A DNA stretch of 64,000 bases from CBDFHB01 sp965250115 (GTDB taxonomy: Bacteria > Acidobacteriota > Vicinamibacteria > Marinacidobacterales > SMYC01): assembly GCA_965250115.1 (NCBI GenBank), contig CBDFNJ010000001.1, positions 248,001 through 312,000 of the forward strand, given 5' to 3'. How positions within the stretch are numbered: position 1 is the stretch's first letter; each line of letters opens with the position of its first letter. Made by a program: the position numbers and the translations under genes. Of the stretch, positions 55,123 to 64,000 are shown piece by piece. The notes below the pieces were generated by a model. It was not told the origin of the DNA. It worked only from the letters and a program-made list of their open reading frames with translations, and searched no databases.

Positions 55123-55465
55123 CCGATGCCTCCTCTCCGGGCGTTCGCCCGGTGAAGGCTATCGGTCCGATACAGGTGGGCCAAATCTAATGAGCGAAAT
55201 GGGCCAATTTAGAGTAGCGAACACAGGCCGCATCCGCATGATCCAAACGCATCAGTGGAAGTACGTCGAAGAGGTCGGCGGCACGTGCGAGCTTTATGAT
55301 TTGGAAAACGATCCCGATGAGCTCGTCAATCTGTGTCGCAGAAATGAGCACCGCGAAGTACGGGATCGTCTAGCCGGACGACTCAACGAGTGGAAGCGCG
55401 GACTCCCGGGGATTGAGCTCGATGAACAATGACTCTCGCTATCCAGTGGCTTGTTGGCTCCCAAG

Positions 55466-57199
55466 CTATTGATTGATACTCTTCATCTGCCAGGCATCCA
55501 GAGATACCAGCGTTGCATCGGATCCCTGGGCTCGCAGCGACACGCCATCGCTGTCTTCGAGGCCCGGATAGACTCGTTGCGCCACGCATTGCCTTCCGTT
55601 TACAAAGACTTCAACCACGCTTTTGTCGATGAACACGTGCAGCTTCAGGGTTTCCCCTTCAGCGATAAAGACATTCGCGGTCTCTGCCGCTCTCAACCGT
55701 ACGTCGGGAAGTACGGATGAGGCGGAGGCATCAATCGAGATCAGGCTATTGATCTTTCCGCGACCATCCGATCCCCGCTCTAACTCATTGTGCCGGTAGC
55801 CTCTGTTCTTATAGAACAGGATACGGGTCACTTCTTCTCGCTTCGAGGAGCGGAAAACGCCCATTTCGACCATCCCCGACTCCTTCGGGTCGATTTCCGC
55901 GATGATTTCCAAGGCTTTCCCACGGATGCCATCGAGTACGATTTCCTCGTTGGCCGGCAAGGTCGTGGGGCCAAGGTTTTTGTGATCATGTCGAAGAGAA
56001 GGAAAGTCTCCCACCGGTTCGATACCCAGGTTGTCGAGGCTTTCTTCCGGCAGCAGGGTTAGGCGCCGGGGCAGGGTCATGATCTGATCAAAACCCTCTG
56101 TAGGCTTGCCGGGATTCATGTTGAAGATCACGATGACCGCGCGCTCGACGGCGCCCGAAGGACCTGCGCCGGCATGCGCTGCGGGCTCAGGAGTCGCAGA
56201 AGGTGCATGCACCCCGGATGGAGAGTACGGTCCAAAATTGAAATCGCCACCGGCGGTGACGGCAAACTTGTCCCGATCTTTCTCGTAATCACCGATCAAG
56301 TATTTGCCCCCGCTCATATGGCTGAATTGCAAGTAGATGTGTTTGTCCCCAAGGGGCCAGAAATACGGACAGGCGCCGTCATCCCCTACCAGCGAATATT
56401 GATCGTCCTCGATAAACGGATGCAGATACTCCCAATGGGCCAGGTCTTCGGAACGAAACAGCCAGTTGGCGCGCGTAAACTTACCCCCGGGCCCTCTTGG
56501 CAGCTGACCCGCCGAAAGAGAGTAGTAGGTCCCATCCTTTTTCCAGATATTGGGATCGTATACCCGATAGGGAAGAGGTTTTCCGTCTTCACCCGGGTAC
56601 ATGGAAATCACCGCCCCATCGGTCACCTTCTCCCAGTTGAGTAACAAGGGGTCGCTGGAGACAGCAACCATGTTGCCCAACTTGGTGCCGTGGTACATGG
56701 CGATCACCCGGTCTTCTTCAACAAGGGTAGAGCCTGAAAAAACTCTGTCTTCCGGGTTGGGATAGATGGCATAGGGCAGATCCCGCCAGTGGATCAGGTC
56801 ATCACTTACAGCATGGCCCCAATGCTGACGGGGGTCTTCCGGCGGATAGCCTTGGTAAAACATATGCCAGCGACCCTGCCAATAGCTGAGTCCATTCGGA
56901 TCATTGAGGCGACCTTCGGGACTGACAAAATGATAGAGGGGCAGGTGGGGATCGGCAGCCAATGTCTCCCGGGACTCCCGAAACCGCAAGATCAGTGGAT
57001 TCGTCTCGAGTTGCTCTTCCTGTTCTTCCAGGGTGGAAGCGAAAGTAAACTTCGGCACCTTGGAGGTGTAGTCGGGACGCTCATCCGTTTGGCGGCCGGC
57101 ATCATCATTCACCGATACAGCGCTATCGGCATTCGCCGTTGTATCGGAGCAAGCGACCAGAAAAACGGCAAGGAAGAAGAGAATCACATTATTTTTCAT
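55466..57199 (-). CDS. GH32-family glycosidase-like lipoprotein
   Basis: 577 residues from ATG 57199; an ATG at 57217 that overlaps the previous stop (TAATG) is also possible. Lipobox FFLAVFLVACS. Five-bladed propeller of GH32: nucleophile Asp in EGRLNDPNGLSYW, stabiliser region YRVYDPNIW, then GDDGACPYFWPLGDKH where the catalytic-acid Glu of the usual EC motif reads as Ala. A C-terminal beta-sandwich (KLHVFIDKSVVEVFVNGRQC) is intact. Fructan/levan-type hydrolase family, but activity is in doubt or the subfamily is divergent. Follows the M42 gene in an operon. Confidence 0.85.
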   Translation of the reverse strand: MKNNVILFFLAVFLVACSDTTANADSAVSVNDDAGRQTDERPDYTSKVPKFTFASTLEEQEEQLETNPLILRFRESRETLAADPHLPLYHFVSPEGRLNDPNGLSYWQGRWHMFYQGYPPEDPRQHWGHAVSDDLIHWRDLPYAIYPNPEDRVFSGSTLVEEDRVIAMYHGTKLGNMVAVSSDPLLLNWEKVTDGAVISMYPGEDGKPLPYRVYDPNIWKKDGTYYSLSAGQLPRGPGGKFTRANWLFRSEDLAHWEYLHPFIEDDQYSLVGDDGACPYFWPLGDKHIYLQFSHMSGGKYLIGDYEKDRDKFAVTAGGDFNFGPYSPSGVHAPSATPEPAAHAGAGPSGAVERAVIVIFNMNPGKPTEGFDQIMTLPRRLTLLPEESLDNLGIEPVGDFPSLRHDHKNLGPTTLPANEEIVLDGIRGKALEIIAEIDPKESGMVEMGVFRSSKREEVTRILFYKNRGYRHNELERGSDGRGKINSLISIDASASSVLPDVRLRAAETANVFIAEGETLKLHVFIDKSVVEVFVNGRQCVAQRVYPGLEDSDGVSLRAQGSDATLVSLDAWQMKSINQ

Positions 57200-57216
57200 G
57201 ACAGAGCACTCCAGCA

Positions 57217-58344
57217 TTAGTACGTCCTTATCTTCGCGACCTCTGCGGCGGACAGCCCTTCGACCATGTGTACGATTAGATCGACCGTGTGGTCGTAGTC
57301 CGCTCGATCGATGACCCCCGATTGGCTGTGGCCGTAGCGTGTCGGTATGCCGATATTGATGGCGGGAATGCCGCGGGCCGAGCGTTGGAGCTGGGCGGCG
57401 TCCTTGCCGTAGCCCGAGAGGGACTCGAACTGCGTCGGAATTGCGTGCTCGCCGGAGAGCTCCAAGATCCACTCGACGAAGTTATCGCTCGGGATCATGC
57501 TGCTGTCGAAGACGAAGACGCCAGGTCCGTTGCCGAGCTCTTCCTGCGACAAGGTCTTGTTCGTCATGAGAGGAAAATCTCTGGCGATGCCGATCTCGAG
57601 GTTGATGACCGTGTCGGCCTCGACGCTCTCGTTCACCACCGCCGCGCCGCGCATGCCGATCTCTTCCTGAACCGTTGCGGCGACGACAACGGTGTTGGGG
57701 TGGGAGCTCGCCTGAAGCCGGCGCAAAGCCTCGGTGATGACGGCGAGGCCCACGCGGTCGTCCCAGGCTTTGGCGAGGTAACGTCCCGTGTCGTTCAATA
57801 CCTCGAACTCGGTCGCGTAGGTCACCGGTAGACCGGGTCGAATGCCCATCGCTTCGGATTCTTGGCGGCCCCTGGCGCCGACGTCGATGAACATGCGCTC
57901 GAGCGGAACCATCTGGTTGCGTTCATCGCCTCTCAAGATGTGTCCCGACTTCATACCCGTGTAGCCGAGCACGCGGCCTCGCCTCGTCAGGATCGACATG
58001 CGCTGCGTCAGGACGCTCTGGGAGAAGTAGCCACCGACGTTGTGGATATAAATGAACCCGTTCTCGTCGATATGACGCACGAGAAAACCCACCTCGTCCA
58101 TGTGCGCCATGAGAAGCACCCGAGGCGAGTCGCTGCTCCCGCGGTGCTCGCCGAGAAGGTTTCCCATGCCGTCGGCGTGCAGGTTCGAAAGGAGCGGCTT
58201 CCATTCGCGCCGGAGTATGTCGCGTACTTCGCCCTCGAAACCGGGAACACCGTGGGCGTCGGTCAGCTCGCGCAACAACGCTTCAGTCGGGTCGAGAGTT
58301 TGTAATAGCAACAATGAGCTGAAGATCAAAGAAAAAATCGTCAT
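57217..58344 (-). CDS. M42-family aminopeptidase, exported
   Basis: 375 residues from ATG 58344, whose N-terminus is hydrophobic (FSLIFSSLLLLQT). Metal ligands and base: His-Asp in AHMDEVGF, Asp in WDDRVGL, Glu pair in VQEEIGMRG, and His in YGHSQSG, the layout of M42 glutamyl-aminopeptidases/deblocking enzymes. The second-metal Asp region reads NLEIGIARDFP. Its stop overlaps a possible GH32 start, so the two are co-transcribed. Confidence 0.9.
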   Translation of the reverse strand: MTIFSLIFSSLLLLQTLDPTEALLRELTDAHGVPGFEGEVRDILRREWKPLLSNLHADGMGNLLGEHRGSSDSPRVLLMAHMDEVGFLVRHIDENGFIYIHNVGGYFSQSVLTQRMSILTRRGRVLGYTGMKSGHILRGDERNQMVPLERMFIDVGARGRQESEAMGIRPGLPVTYATEFEVLNDTGRYLAKAWDDRVGLAVITEALRRLQASSHPNTVVVAATVQEEIGMRGAAVVNESVEADTVINLEIGIARDFPLMTNKTLSQEELGNGPGVFVFDSSMIPSDNFVEWILELSGEHAIPTQFESLSGYGKDAAQLQRSARGIPAINIGIPTRYGHSQSGVIDRADYDHTVDLIVHMVEGLSAAEVAKIRTY

Positions 58345-58416
58345 GTCCGTGTTTCTTTCGTCGTCGATTCTCGCTTCGCGTGGCTTACATTTCCAGGCTG
58401 GACTCTTGCCTTTTTT

Positions 58417-59079
58417 GGGTCTACGCGGATTCGTGTGGGTAAGTCCTGACGGAAAAACAGTGCAACTCATTGTGTGGAAAAGGTATCGAGTACTTCATCA
58501 GGTGCTGAAAAGTGGTCCATTTTTAGGATAGGCTAACCGAGTGAAAAATTCCCAGTCGATCCGCTCGCTGTTTGCGCTGCCAGGTTTCGTGGTTGGTGCC
58601 GGATTGAAGGGTCTATTCGGTGACCGATACGCCCGCGTCATCCAGCTCAAGAGGCGAAAAAAACAGCTGTGTGCTCTTACTGTGGGCAACGGTGCCGGGG
58701 GCGCTATGACAAGCAAGTGTGCCGGGTCCGCGACCTGTCGTTGGCAGGCTGGCGGATCTATATGGAATACGAGCGTTGGCGCGTCAACTGTCCCGGGTGC
58801 GGCGGTGTGCATGTAGAACACCTGGACTGGCTGGCGAACAACTCGCGCTACACCTAGCGTTTTGCGACGCATGTGGGCAAGCTGTGCCGGACAAGGCGGT
58901 GGCCGAGATGGAACGTCTGCGCCTCCTAGTTGAAGGGGTCAACAACAAAATCCGTGTGCTGCAACGACGCGCCTACGGCTATCGCGACGAGGAATATCTC
59001 AAGCTGAAGATCGTGGCGGCATTCCTTCCGCCATTACCCAGAAATGCCGTCTTCAACCCACACGAATCCGCGTAGACCC
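58417..59079. mobile_element. ISL3-family deletion derivative (MITE-like)
   Basis: 663 bp. Perfect 24-bp inverted ends beginning GGGTCTACGCGGATTCG. 8-bp target duplication CCTTTTTT at 58409-58416 and 59080-59087, typical of ISL3. Inside, an N-terminal ISL3 zinc-finger part (CSYCGQRCRGRYDKQVC) and a C-terminal part (NNKIRVLQRRAYGYRDEEYL) lie next to each other; the DDE core is deleted. A homopolymer frameshift (near 58658) and a TAG add decay. Confidence 0.9.
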
Positions 59080-59087
59080 CCTTTTTT

Positions 59088-60161
59088 CTAATCATATTTG
59101 GGAAGTATGGCCAATTGATCGGCAAGAGGTTTTTCCAAGAAGAGGTCAAATTCGGCGGAGAAATCCTCCGATGACATCCCGAAGGTTTTTTGGAACGCTC
59201 CTTCCCACCCAAGTTCGTTGAGACTGGGATAGAAGGTGCCTAGTAGCGCTTCCTGGCCTACCTTGTTTAGCAGATAAGCATATGCCCAGGCACCCAAATC
59301 ATAGGCCGCACCCGAACAATCATTGTCGTAAGTAAGTTCATGTAGCTTAGTCCCAGGGCAGTTCTTTTCGATCGTCTCCTTACCCTTCATCATTTTGTTT
59401 TCAAAACTCTGTTCGAAGGAGCTTAAACCGCTATTGTCGATCGTGGTCAACTTCCCTGAGGCCCACAACTTTCTTACAGTAGTTTGCGCCATGTACTCAG
59501 CTCCACCCTCACTAGACCAGACGGGTCCCAGGAGTGCACGCCTTTCGTCCGGATCACTCGATTGAAGGTGAGCATGCTGTACGGCGTGAAAGTACTCATG
59601 AAATACGGTTTTTTGCTCCCCTCCTGGAGTTCGATCCAGACGTTTCGCAAAGCCGAGAGGATAGGAAGAAACAAAAAGATGAATGCCCCATTTACGCATG
59701 CCATTTCGTCCCATGGACGTAGTCGGCTTCTCATTGGCAATGGCATCAGCGCCTATTTTCCGATAGTACTCAAAGCGATGTTTTTCGTTGGGGTCCAGGT
59801 TCTCACTTAGGCATTGAGACTTTTCAAAATCCCCACGCTGCGAGCGACGTTCACAGAATAGTTCAGTAAGGTCCTTGGCAGCCTCTAGATCCGTTCCTAG
59901 CACCCAATACTCCAGCGGTCCGTAGTTTCCCCATTCGGCAGTTGCTACAAGCAATGTATTGGTTAAACCGTTACGCACATCGTCAGACAAGTCTGCTGCA
60001 AAGAATGTCTCTGGTGGAGCCTCGATAATTTGCCCCCAAGTTTCTGCTCCCGTATCTTCGTTCGCCGAGCTTTCTTCTGAAAGATCATTCTGATCTTGAA
60101 CGCCGGCACCTACACAAGACATCAATAATGTTAATCCAACGAATAAAAGTAGTTTCTTCAT
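59088..60161 (-). CDS. Exported lipoprotein with HExxH metallopeptidase motif
   Basis: 357 residues; AGGAGG upstream. Lipobox GLTLLMSCVG, acidic linker. The motif TVFHEYFHAVQHAHL is a gluzincin HExxH, with a possible third ligand Glu in WSSEGGAEYMAQ about 25-30 residues on. Four later Cys could form disulfides. Probably a membrane-anchored zinc peptidase of unknown specificity. Its stop codon is adjacent to the ISL3 target duplication. Confidence 0.75.
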   Translation of the reverse strand: MKKLLLFVGLTLLMSCVGAGVQDQNDLSEESSANEDTGAETWGQIIEAPPETFFAADLSDDVRNGLTNTLLVATAEWGNYGPLEYWVLGTDLEAAKDLTELFCERRSQRGDFEKSQCLSENLDPNEKHRFEYYRKIGADAIANEKPTTSMGRNGMRKWGIHLFVSSYPLGFAKRLDRTPGGEQKTVFHEYFHAVQHAHLQSSDPDERRALLGPVWSSEGGAEYMAQTTVRKLWASGKLTTIDNSGLSSFEQSFENKMMKGKETIEKNCPGTKLHELTYDNDCSGAAYDLGAWAYAYLLNKVGQEALLGTFYPSLNELGWEGAFQKTFGMSSEDFSAEFDLFLEKPLADQLAILPKYD

Positions 60162-60810
60162 TGTCGAAAGGCCTCCTATACACGGCGCATCTTACACTCC
60201 CTCGTCTCGCAGGCCCAATGCGTTCAGCCAATCGTCTCCTTGTGTACGTCCAGTCCCACGTATACTCTTCCACGACCGCCAGGGGGAGGTAAGAATATGG
60301 CAGTTCGAACCTACATTTCGTGTCTAATCGCACTGGCGGTTTCTGGATGTGCTGCGAATAGGAGTGGTTTAGGACAGGATGCGGACACCAACGAGGGAGC
60401 AAGAGAGACGTATCTGATGCGTGAGGGGTGGCTGTTTCATCGTGGTGACGTGGAGGGCTTTTCTCGCTTGCCGGATGGTGTTGCGATCGAGAAGTGGCGA
60501 TGGAAAGCCGTCGATGAGGACGAAGAGACTGCGGGTGAAATGGCGGCGATAGATCTGAACACCGGCGACTGGGAGACCACCGAACCCGGGCAGGACGTCT
60601 TTCATGCGCGGGTCGGGTTCGCTTGGTTCAGAGCGGAGCTCGGCGACATGCTTGAAGCGCAGCGACCGCTCTACCTCAGGACCTTCGACGACAACGCAAC
60701 CGTCTCGTGTGTTCGCTACTCTAACTTGGCCCATTTCGCTCATTAGATTTGGCCCACCTGCATCGGATCGATAGCCTTGAGCGGGCGTAAGCCCAGAGAG
60801 GAGGCATCGG

Positions 60811-62346
60811 TTGGAAAGGGGCGCCAAAGTGCGATTGTTCGAGCAGATGCGTCGGGAGTACGAACACGGAGTTGGGACGATAGTAGGGGTAGCGAGGAAG
60901 TTCGGAGTGCACCGCCGGATGGTGCGTGATGCGGTTAAGAGCGCGCTGCCGCCGGAACGTAAGCGGACGCCACGAGAGAGCCCGAAGCTCGGCCCGGTCC
61001 GGGATTTCATCGACGCGATCCTCGAGTCCGACAGACACGAACCACGCAAGCAGCGTCACACCGCGCGTCGCATCTGGGATCGACTGCGAGAGAGCTACCC
61101 GAATCACGAAGTAGGCGAATCGACGGTTCGCCGGTACGTTGGACGGCGCAAGCGTGAGCTCGGCTTGAAGCATGCGGAGGTGTTCATCCCGCAAAGCTAC
61201 GCGTGGGGCGATGAAGCTCAGGTGGACTGGTACGAGTCGCACGCCCGGATCGGTGGCGAGCTGACGAAGGTGCAAACGTTGGTGGTACGGAGCATGGCCG
61301 GCGGGGGCGCATTCCATCGAGGCTATCCCCGCGCGACGCAGCAGGCGTTCTTCGAGGCGCAGGAGAAGGCGTTCGAGTTCTTCGGTGGCGTGTTTCGTCG
61401 AATGCGCTACGACAACCTGACCCTTGCGGTTTCCAAGATCTTGCGAGGCTACCAACGTCGTCAGACTGAAGCTTTCGTGGCGTTTCGCTCGCACTGGGGA
61501 TTCGACTCCGAGTTCTGCAATCCGGCTCGAGGAAACGAGAAAGGCGGTGTAGAAAGCGAGGTGGGCTACTTCCGCCGCAACCACTGGACGCCGGTACCGG
61601 AGTTCGATGATTGGGATGAGCTCAACGCGTACTTGCGTGGTCGCTGCCTCGAAGAGAACAAGCGCCACATCGCTGGCAAGGAACACGCGGTGGGCGCGGC
61701 AATGGAGCTCGAGCGAGTGCACCTACTCCCGATGGCCGACGAGGGCTTCGAGCTCGAGGAGAAGCGCTGCACGACGGTGGACAAGAGAGGCTGCGTTCGG
61801 GCCGGCACGAACTGGTACTCGACGCCCTTGAAGCCGGGCCAGCGGGTGATGGTGAAGCTGCTGCCACTGGCCGTCGAGGCGTGGCGGGACGGCCGCGTGA
61901 TGGCACAGCACGAGCGCTGCTACGACCGGAACCGGTCGCTTTACGAGCTCGAGCACTATCTCGATGTCTTGGAGCGTAAGCCCGGTGCCCTTGCGGGCTC
62001 GACGCCGCTTGCGCAGTGGCGCGCGAAAGGACGATGGCCCGCAAGCTATGACGAGCTGTGGGCGAAGCTGAACCGTCGCCACGGCAAGCTCGATGGCACG
62101 CGCCAGATGGTGGAGCTCATCCAGCTAGGGCGCAAGCACGGATACGACAAGCTTCGTGAGACCGTCGCCCTCGAGCTCGGGTGCACCGATCTCGAAGCGC
62201 TTCGCCATCTCCTCGATACCGCGTCGCTACAACGGAACCCCGAGCGTAGCCTGGACGATGTCGAGCTTGGACACCTTGCGCGCTACGAACGAGCTGCGCC
62301 GGGCGTGAGTCACTACAACGAGCTCATCACGGAGGTGAACCCGTGA
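60811..62346 (+). CDS. istA: IS21-family transposase IstA, copy C
   Basis: 511 residues; nearly identical to copy A but lacks two residues (TVALELG for TVAHALELG). DDE residues present. Probably still functional. Confidence 0.92.
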   Translation: MERGAKVRLFEQMRREYEHGVGTIVGVARKFGVHRRMVRDAVKSALPPERKRTPRESPKLGPVRDFIDAILESDRHEPRKQRHTARRIWDRLRESYPNHEVGESTVRRYVGRRKRELGLKHAEVFIPQSYAWGDEAQVDWYESHARIGGELTKVQTLVVRSMAGGGAFHRGYPRATQQAFFEAQEKAFEFFGGVFRRMRYDNLTLAVSKILRGYQRRQTEAFVAFRSHWGFDSEFCNPARGNEKGGVESEVGYFRRNHWTPVPEFDDWDELNAYLRGRCLEENKRHIAGKEHAVGAAMELERVHLLPMADEGFELEEKRCTTVDKRGCVRAGTNWYSTPLKPGQRVMVKLLPLAVEAWRDGRVMAQHERCYDRNRSLYELEHYLDVLERKPGALAGSTPLAQWRAKGRWPASYDELWAKLNRRHGKLDGTRQMVELIQLGRKHGYDKLRETVALELGCTDLEALRHLLDTASLQRNPERSLDDVELGHLARYERAAPGVSHYNELITEVNP

Positions 62347-63116
62347 GCGGGCGAAGCGTCGAGCTCGGCACCATCCGTCAGCACTGCAAGACGCTGCGCA
62401 TGCCGACAGTGGCGAGCCAGTTCCAGAAGCTGGCGGAGCAAGCATGGTGCGACAAGCAAAGCCACGTCCGCTACCTCGACGTGCTGCTCAGTGCCGAGGT
62501 CGAGGAACGCGAACACCGAGCGGTTCAGAGACGATTGAAAGAAGCACAGCTACCGCGGACGAAGACCGTTGACGAGTTCGACTTCTCACAGTCTCCCAAG
62601 GTCTCGGCTCGCCGGATAAAAGAGCTCGCGGAGGGTCACTACATCGACCGAGCGCAGCCGGTCATCTTCCTCGGCGACGCGGGTGCCGGCAAGACCCACC
62701 TGGCGAGCGCGTTGTGTGTGGCCGCATGCCAACAACGTCGCCGGGTCCGCTTCACCACCGCATCGAGACTCGTCAACGAGCTCGTCGAGGCGAGATAAGA
62801 GCACGAGCTGTCGCGCATCATCCGACGCTATGCCCGCTTCGAGTTGCTGTGCATCGACGAGCTTGGTTACGTCCCGCTCGCCGACGTCGGTGCCGAGCTG
62901 TTGTTCCAGGTGATCTCGGAGCGAAGCGAGACCGCCGCGCTCGTGATCACGACGAATCTCCCGTTCTCCGAATGGACTCAGGTGTTCACGAACGCCCGGC
63001 TGTGCAAGGCGCTGCTCGATCGTGTCACGGACCAGGCGCACATCCTCGAGACCGGCTCCGAGTCCTACCGCTTCCGCCGCACCGTCCGCAGCAAGAACGC
63101 GGTTCCAAAGGCATGA
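62343..63116 (+). pseudogene. istB: IstB, copy C, with ochre stop
   Basis: GTG start overlaps istA. The frame ends at a TAA (62796-62798) where copy A has Gln (VEARQEHEL). The 3' part, including Walker B, is open afterward. The 5' part resembles copy B (SGRSVELGTIRQ, GDAGAGKTH) and the 3' part copy A (ETGSESYRF, KNAVPKA), a mosaic. Confidence 0.9.
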
Positions 63117-64000
63117 GAGCTGTGTTTTCACTCGGGGCGGCCTGCACGTTCGTTCCGGCCGCAGGATAAGGGAAAGGGACTTTGTTACGTTCGTTCTTTA
63201 AGAATCAATAACTTAAGGTGGGCCATTTTAGATGAGCGAAATGGGCCAGGCCGAGTGGACAAAAACATCTATCTGAACGGCAAGAGAATCGTGCACTACA
63301 AGGGATGGAACGACCCGTTCGAGGTCGATCTAGCAGATACGTGGCTAGATGGCGGACCAAACCTTATGACAATTCTCGTCGAGAACACAGACGGATCGGG
63401 TGGCATCCGCACGGCGGTTCTCTTCAATGGCGACCCCGTGAGTCCCGGATTACCCGACGGCGTTGCCACAGGTTTTGACGAAACAGCTTGGCGCGCTGTT
63501 GAGATACCCCATGACTACGTCGTAGAGGGCACATTCGATCCGCAGGCCGACAAAAGCCACGGCTACCTCCCCAAAGGAGTTGGCTGGTACCGGCGGGACT
63601 TTGAGATCCTCGCCTCGGACGAGGGGAAGCAGTTCTGGATAGACTTCGAGGGCGTGTATCGGGACTCCTTCGTATGGCTGAACGGCGTCTATCTCGGAAA
63701 TAACATGAGCGGCTATGTGAGTTTCTACTACGACATCACCGATGCAGCCAAATTCGGAGAGACCAATACGCTCGTCGTTCGGGTAGACGCCGAAAGGAAC
63801 GAGGGCTGGTGGTATGAAGGTGGCGGGATTTACCGGCACGTGAGATTGACCAAGCTCGATCCGCTGCATGTCGCGCACTGGGGCACGTTCGTCACCACGC
63901 CCGAAGTGAAAGAGAATGCCGCAGAGGTGAATGTCAAAACGACCGTCAAGAACGAGAGTAGCCGCGCCAGAAGCAGCGCGCTGGTCACCACGATTGTCGA

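Larger units (their letters stand above)
52659..55225. mobile_element. IS21-family element, copy B, inserted in sulfatase
   Basis: 2567 bp, same ends as copy A, opposite orientation. 5-bp target duplication GGCCG at 52654-52658 and 55226-55230. istA open, istB with an amber stop. More diverged in sequence from copies A and C than they are from each other. Confidence 0.93.
50015..55432 (+). pseudogene. Sulfatase lipoprotein, broken by IS3, IS21 and a frameshift
   Basis: ATG 50015 opens a lipoprotein signal (LLLVLGVTIGCSQPETI). Removing IS3 plus one ATCC joins it to PSTPNILLIYTDQQRF; removing IS21 plus one GGCCG joins LSGR to IRMIQTHQWKYV, both in frame. S1 sulfatase motifs: CSPSR (formylglycine Cys), TSDHGDYMGEHG, and an end in ELYDLENDPDEL. 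A one-base loss at a T-run near 51997 shifts the frame between PEPF and SMYKDV. About 500 residues when repaired. It would need a formylglycine-generating enzyme and would act on sulfated glycans in the periplasm. Confidence 0.92.
60708..63267. mobile_element. IS21-family element, copy C, inserted in GH2 gene
   Basis: 2560 bp, same orientation and ends as copy A; 6 bp shorter because of an in-frame deletion in istA. The direct repeat is imperfect: TCTCG before the element and TCTAT after it share only TCT. istB carries a stop. Confidence 0.9.
60297..64000 (+). pseudogene. GH2 family glycosidase lipoprotein, split by IS21 copy C
   Basis: ATG 60297 after AGGGGGAGG; lipobox LIALAVSGCAA. The N-terminal part stops at the IS boundary after DDNATV; beyond the element the frame resumes with YLNGKRIVHYKG and continues past the window edge (IPHDYVVEGTFDP, KGVGWYRRDFEI, EGVYRDSFVWLNG). 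Motif order matches the gene at 1-891. The sandwich and beta-sandwich domains are visible; the catalytic barrel is outside. The join TV-YLNGK matches the paralogue TV-YVNGK. Confidence 0.88.

Noticed and set aside
60703..63270. TCT as a true 3-bp target duplication for IS21 copy C
   Set aside because: The other copies show 5-6 bp repeats; TCTCG/TCTAT may be a diverged 5-bp repeat, so the length is left open.
1..64000. tRNA, tmRNA, rRNA and riboswitch signals
   Set aside because: Manual reading found no convincing cloverleaf or conserved rRNA segment; GC-rich hairpins were frequent but unspecific. A covariance search could overturn this.

Overview
The window looks like a fragment of a heterotrophic bacterial chromosome, most likely Acidobacteriota or a neighbouring phylum. 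This is inferred from the style of the proteins: a PknB-like kinase with the GEGGMGEVYRA glycine loop, TolB/S9 peptidases, secreted lipoprotein glycosidases, a sulfatase and a DUF222-like HNH protein. No rRNA or tRNA gene was found to fix the taxonomy. Base composition is GC-rich with AT-rich gaps. Roughly a quarter of the sequence is insertion sequence: one IS256 element plus one IS256 remnant, two ISAzo13 elements, two IS3 elements, three IS21 elements and one ISL3 deletion derivative. Most have target duplications that can be read directly.

Layout. 1-4.9 kb is chromosomal: a GH2 glycosidase running off the left edge, a secreted PHP-domain protein whose 5' end was hit by IS256, a methyltransferase remnant, and a Ser/Thr kinase cut off at its DFG motif. 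4.9-36.1 kb is a degraded prophage or tail-like element. It holds an integrase with a small HTH gene, a LexA/CI-type repressor, an ankyrin protein, a broken nuclease/PIN-like pair, a lysis block (M15 endolysin, 3TM holin, small membrane proteins), a tail block read leftward, and receptor-degrading or lysis-type proteins. No terminase, portal or capsid gene was recognised. An IS3 element (itself split by IS21 copy A) closes this region at 36.1-39.9 kb. From 40.3 kb to the right edge the DNA is chromosomal again: an HNH protein, an MBL-fold protein, two S9 peptidase paralogues, a double-cupin lipoprotein, a sulfatase broken by two insertions and a frameshift, a GH32 protein, an M42 peptidase, an HExxH lipoprotein, and a second GH2 gene split by IS21 copy C. 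Together these suggest scavenging of sulfated polysaccharide and peptides, now eroded by transposition.

The most interesting locus is 14.4-21.4 kb. A tail protein ends in about 235 residues carrying about 50 His-x-Asp triplets. Directly downstream, in a tightly coupled operon, lie a radical SAM/SPASM-type enzyme that carries six HxD triplets at its own C-terminus, a YPECC-motif/methyltransferase fusion, a zinc-ribbon protein and a tail fibre-like protein. I read this as a candidate phage-borne system that post-translationally modifies (or metallates) an HxD-repeat tail tip.

Many genes carry single stop codons or one-base shifts. Some are probably genuine decay; the homopolymer indels could also be assembly errors, and raw reads would settle that.
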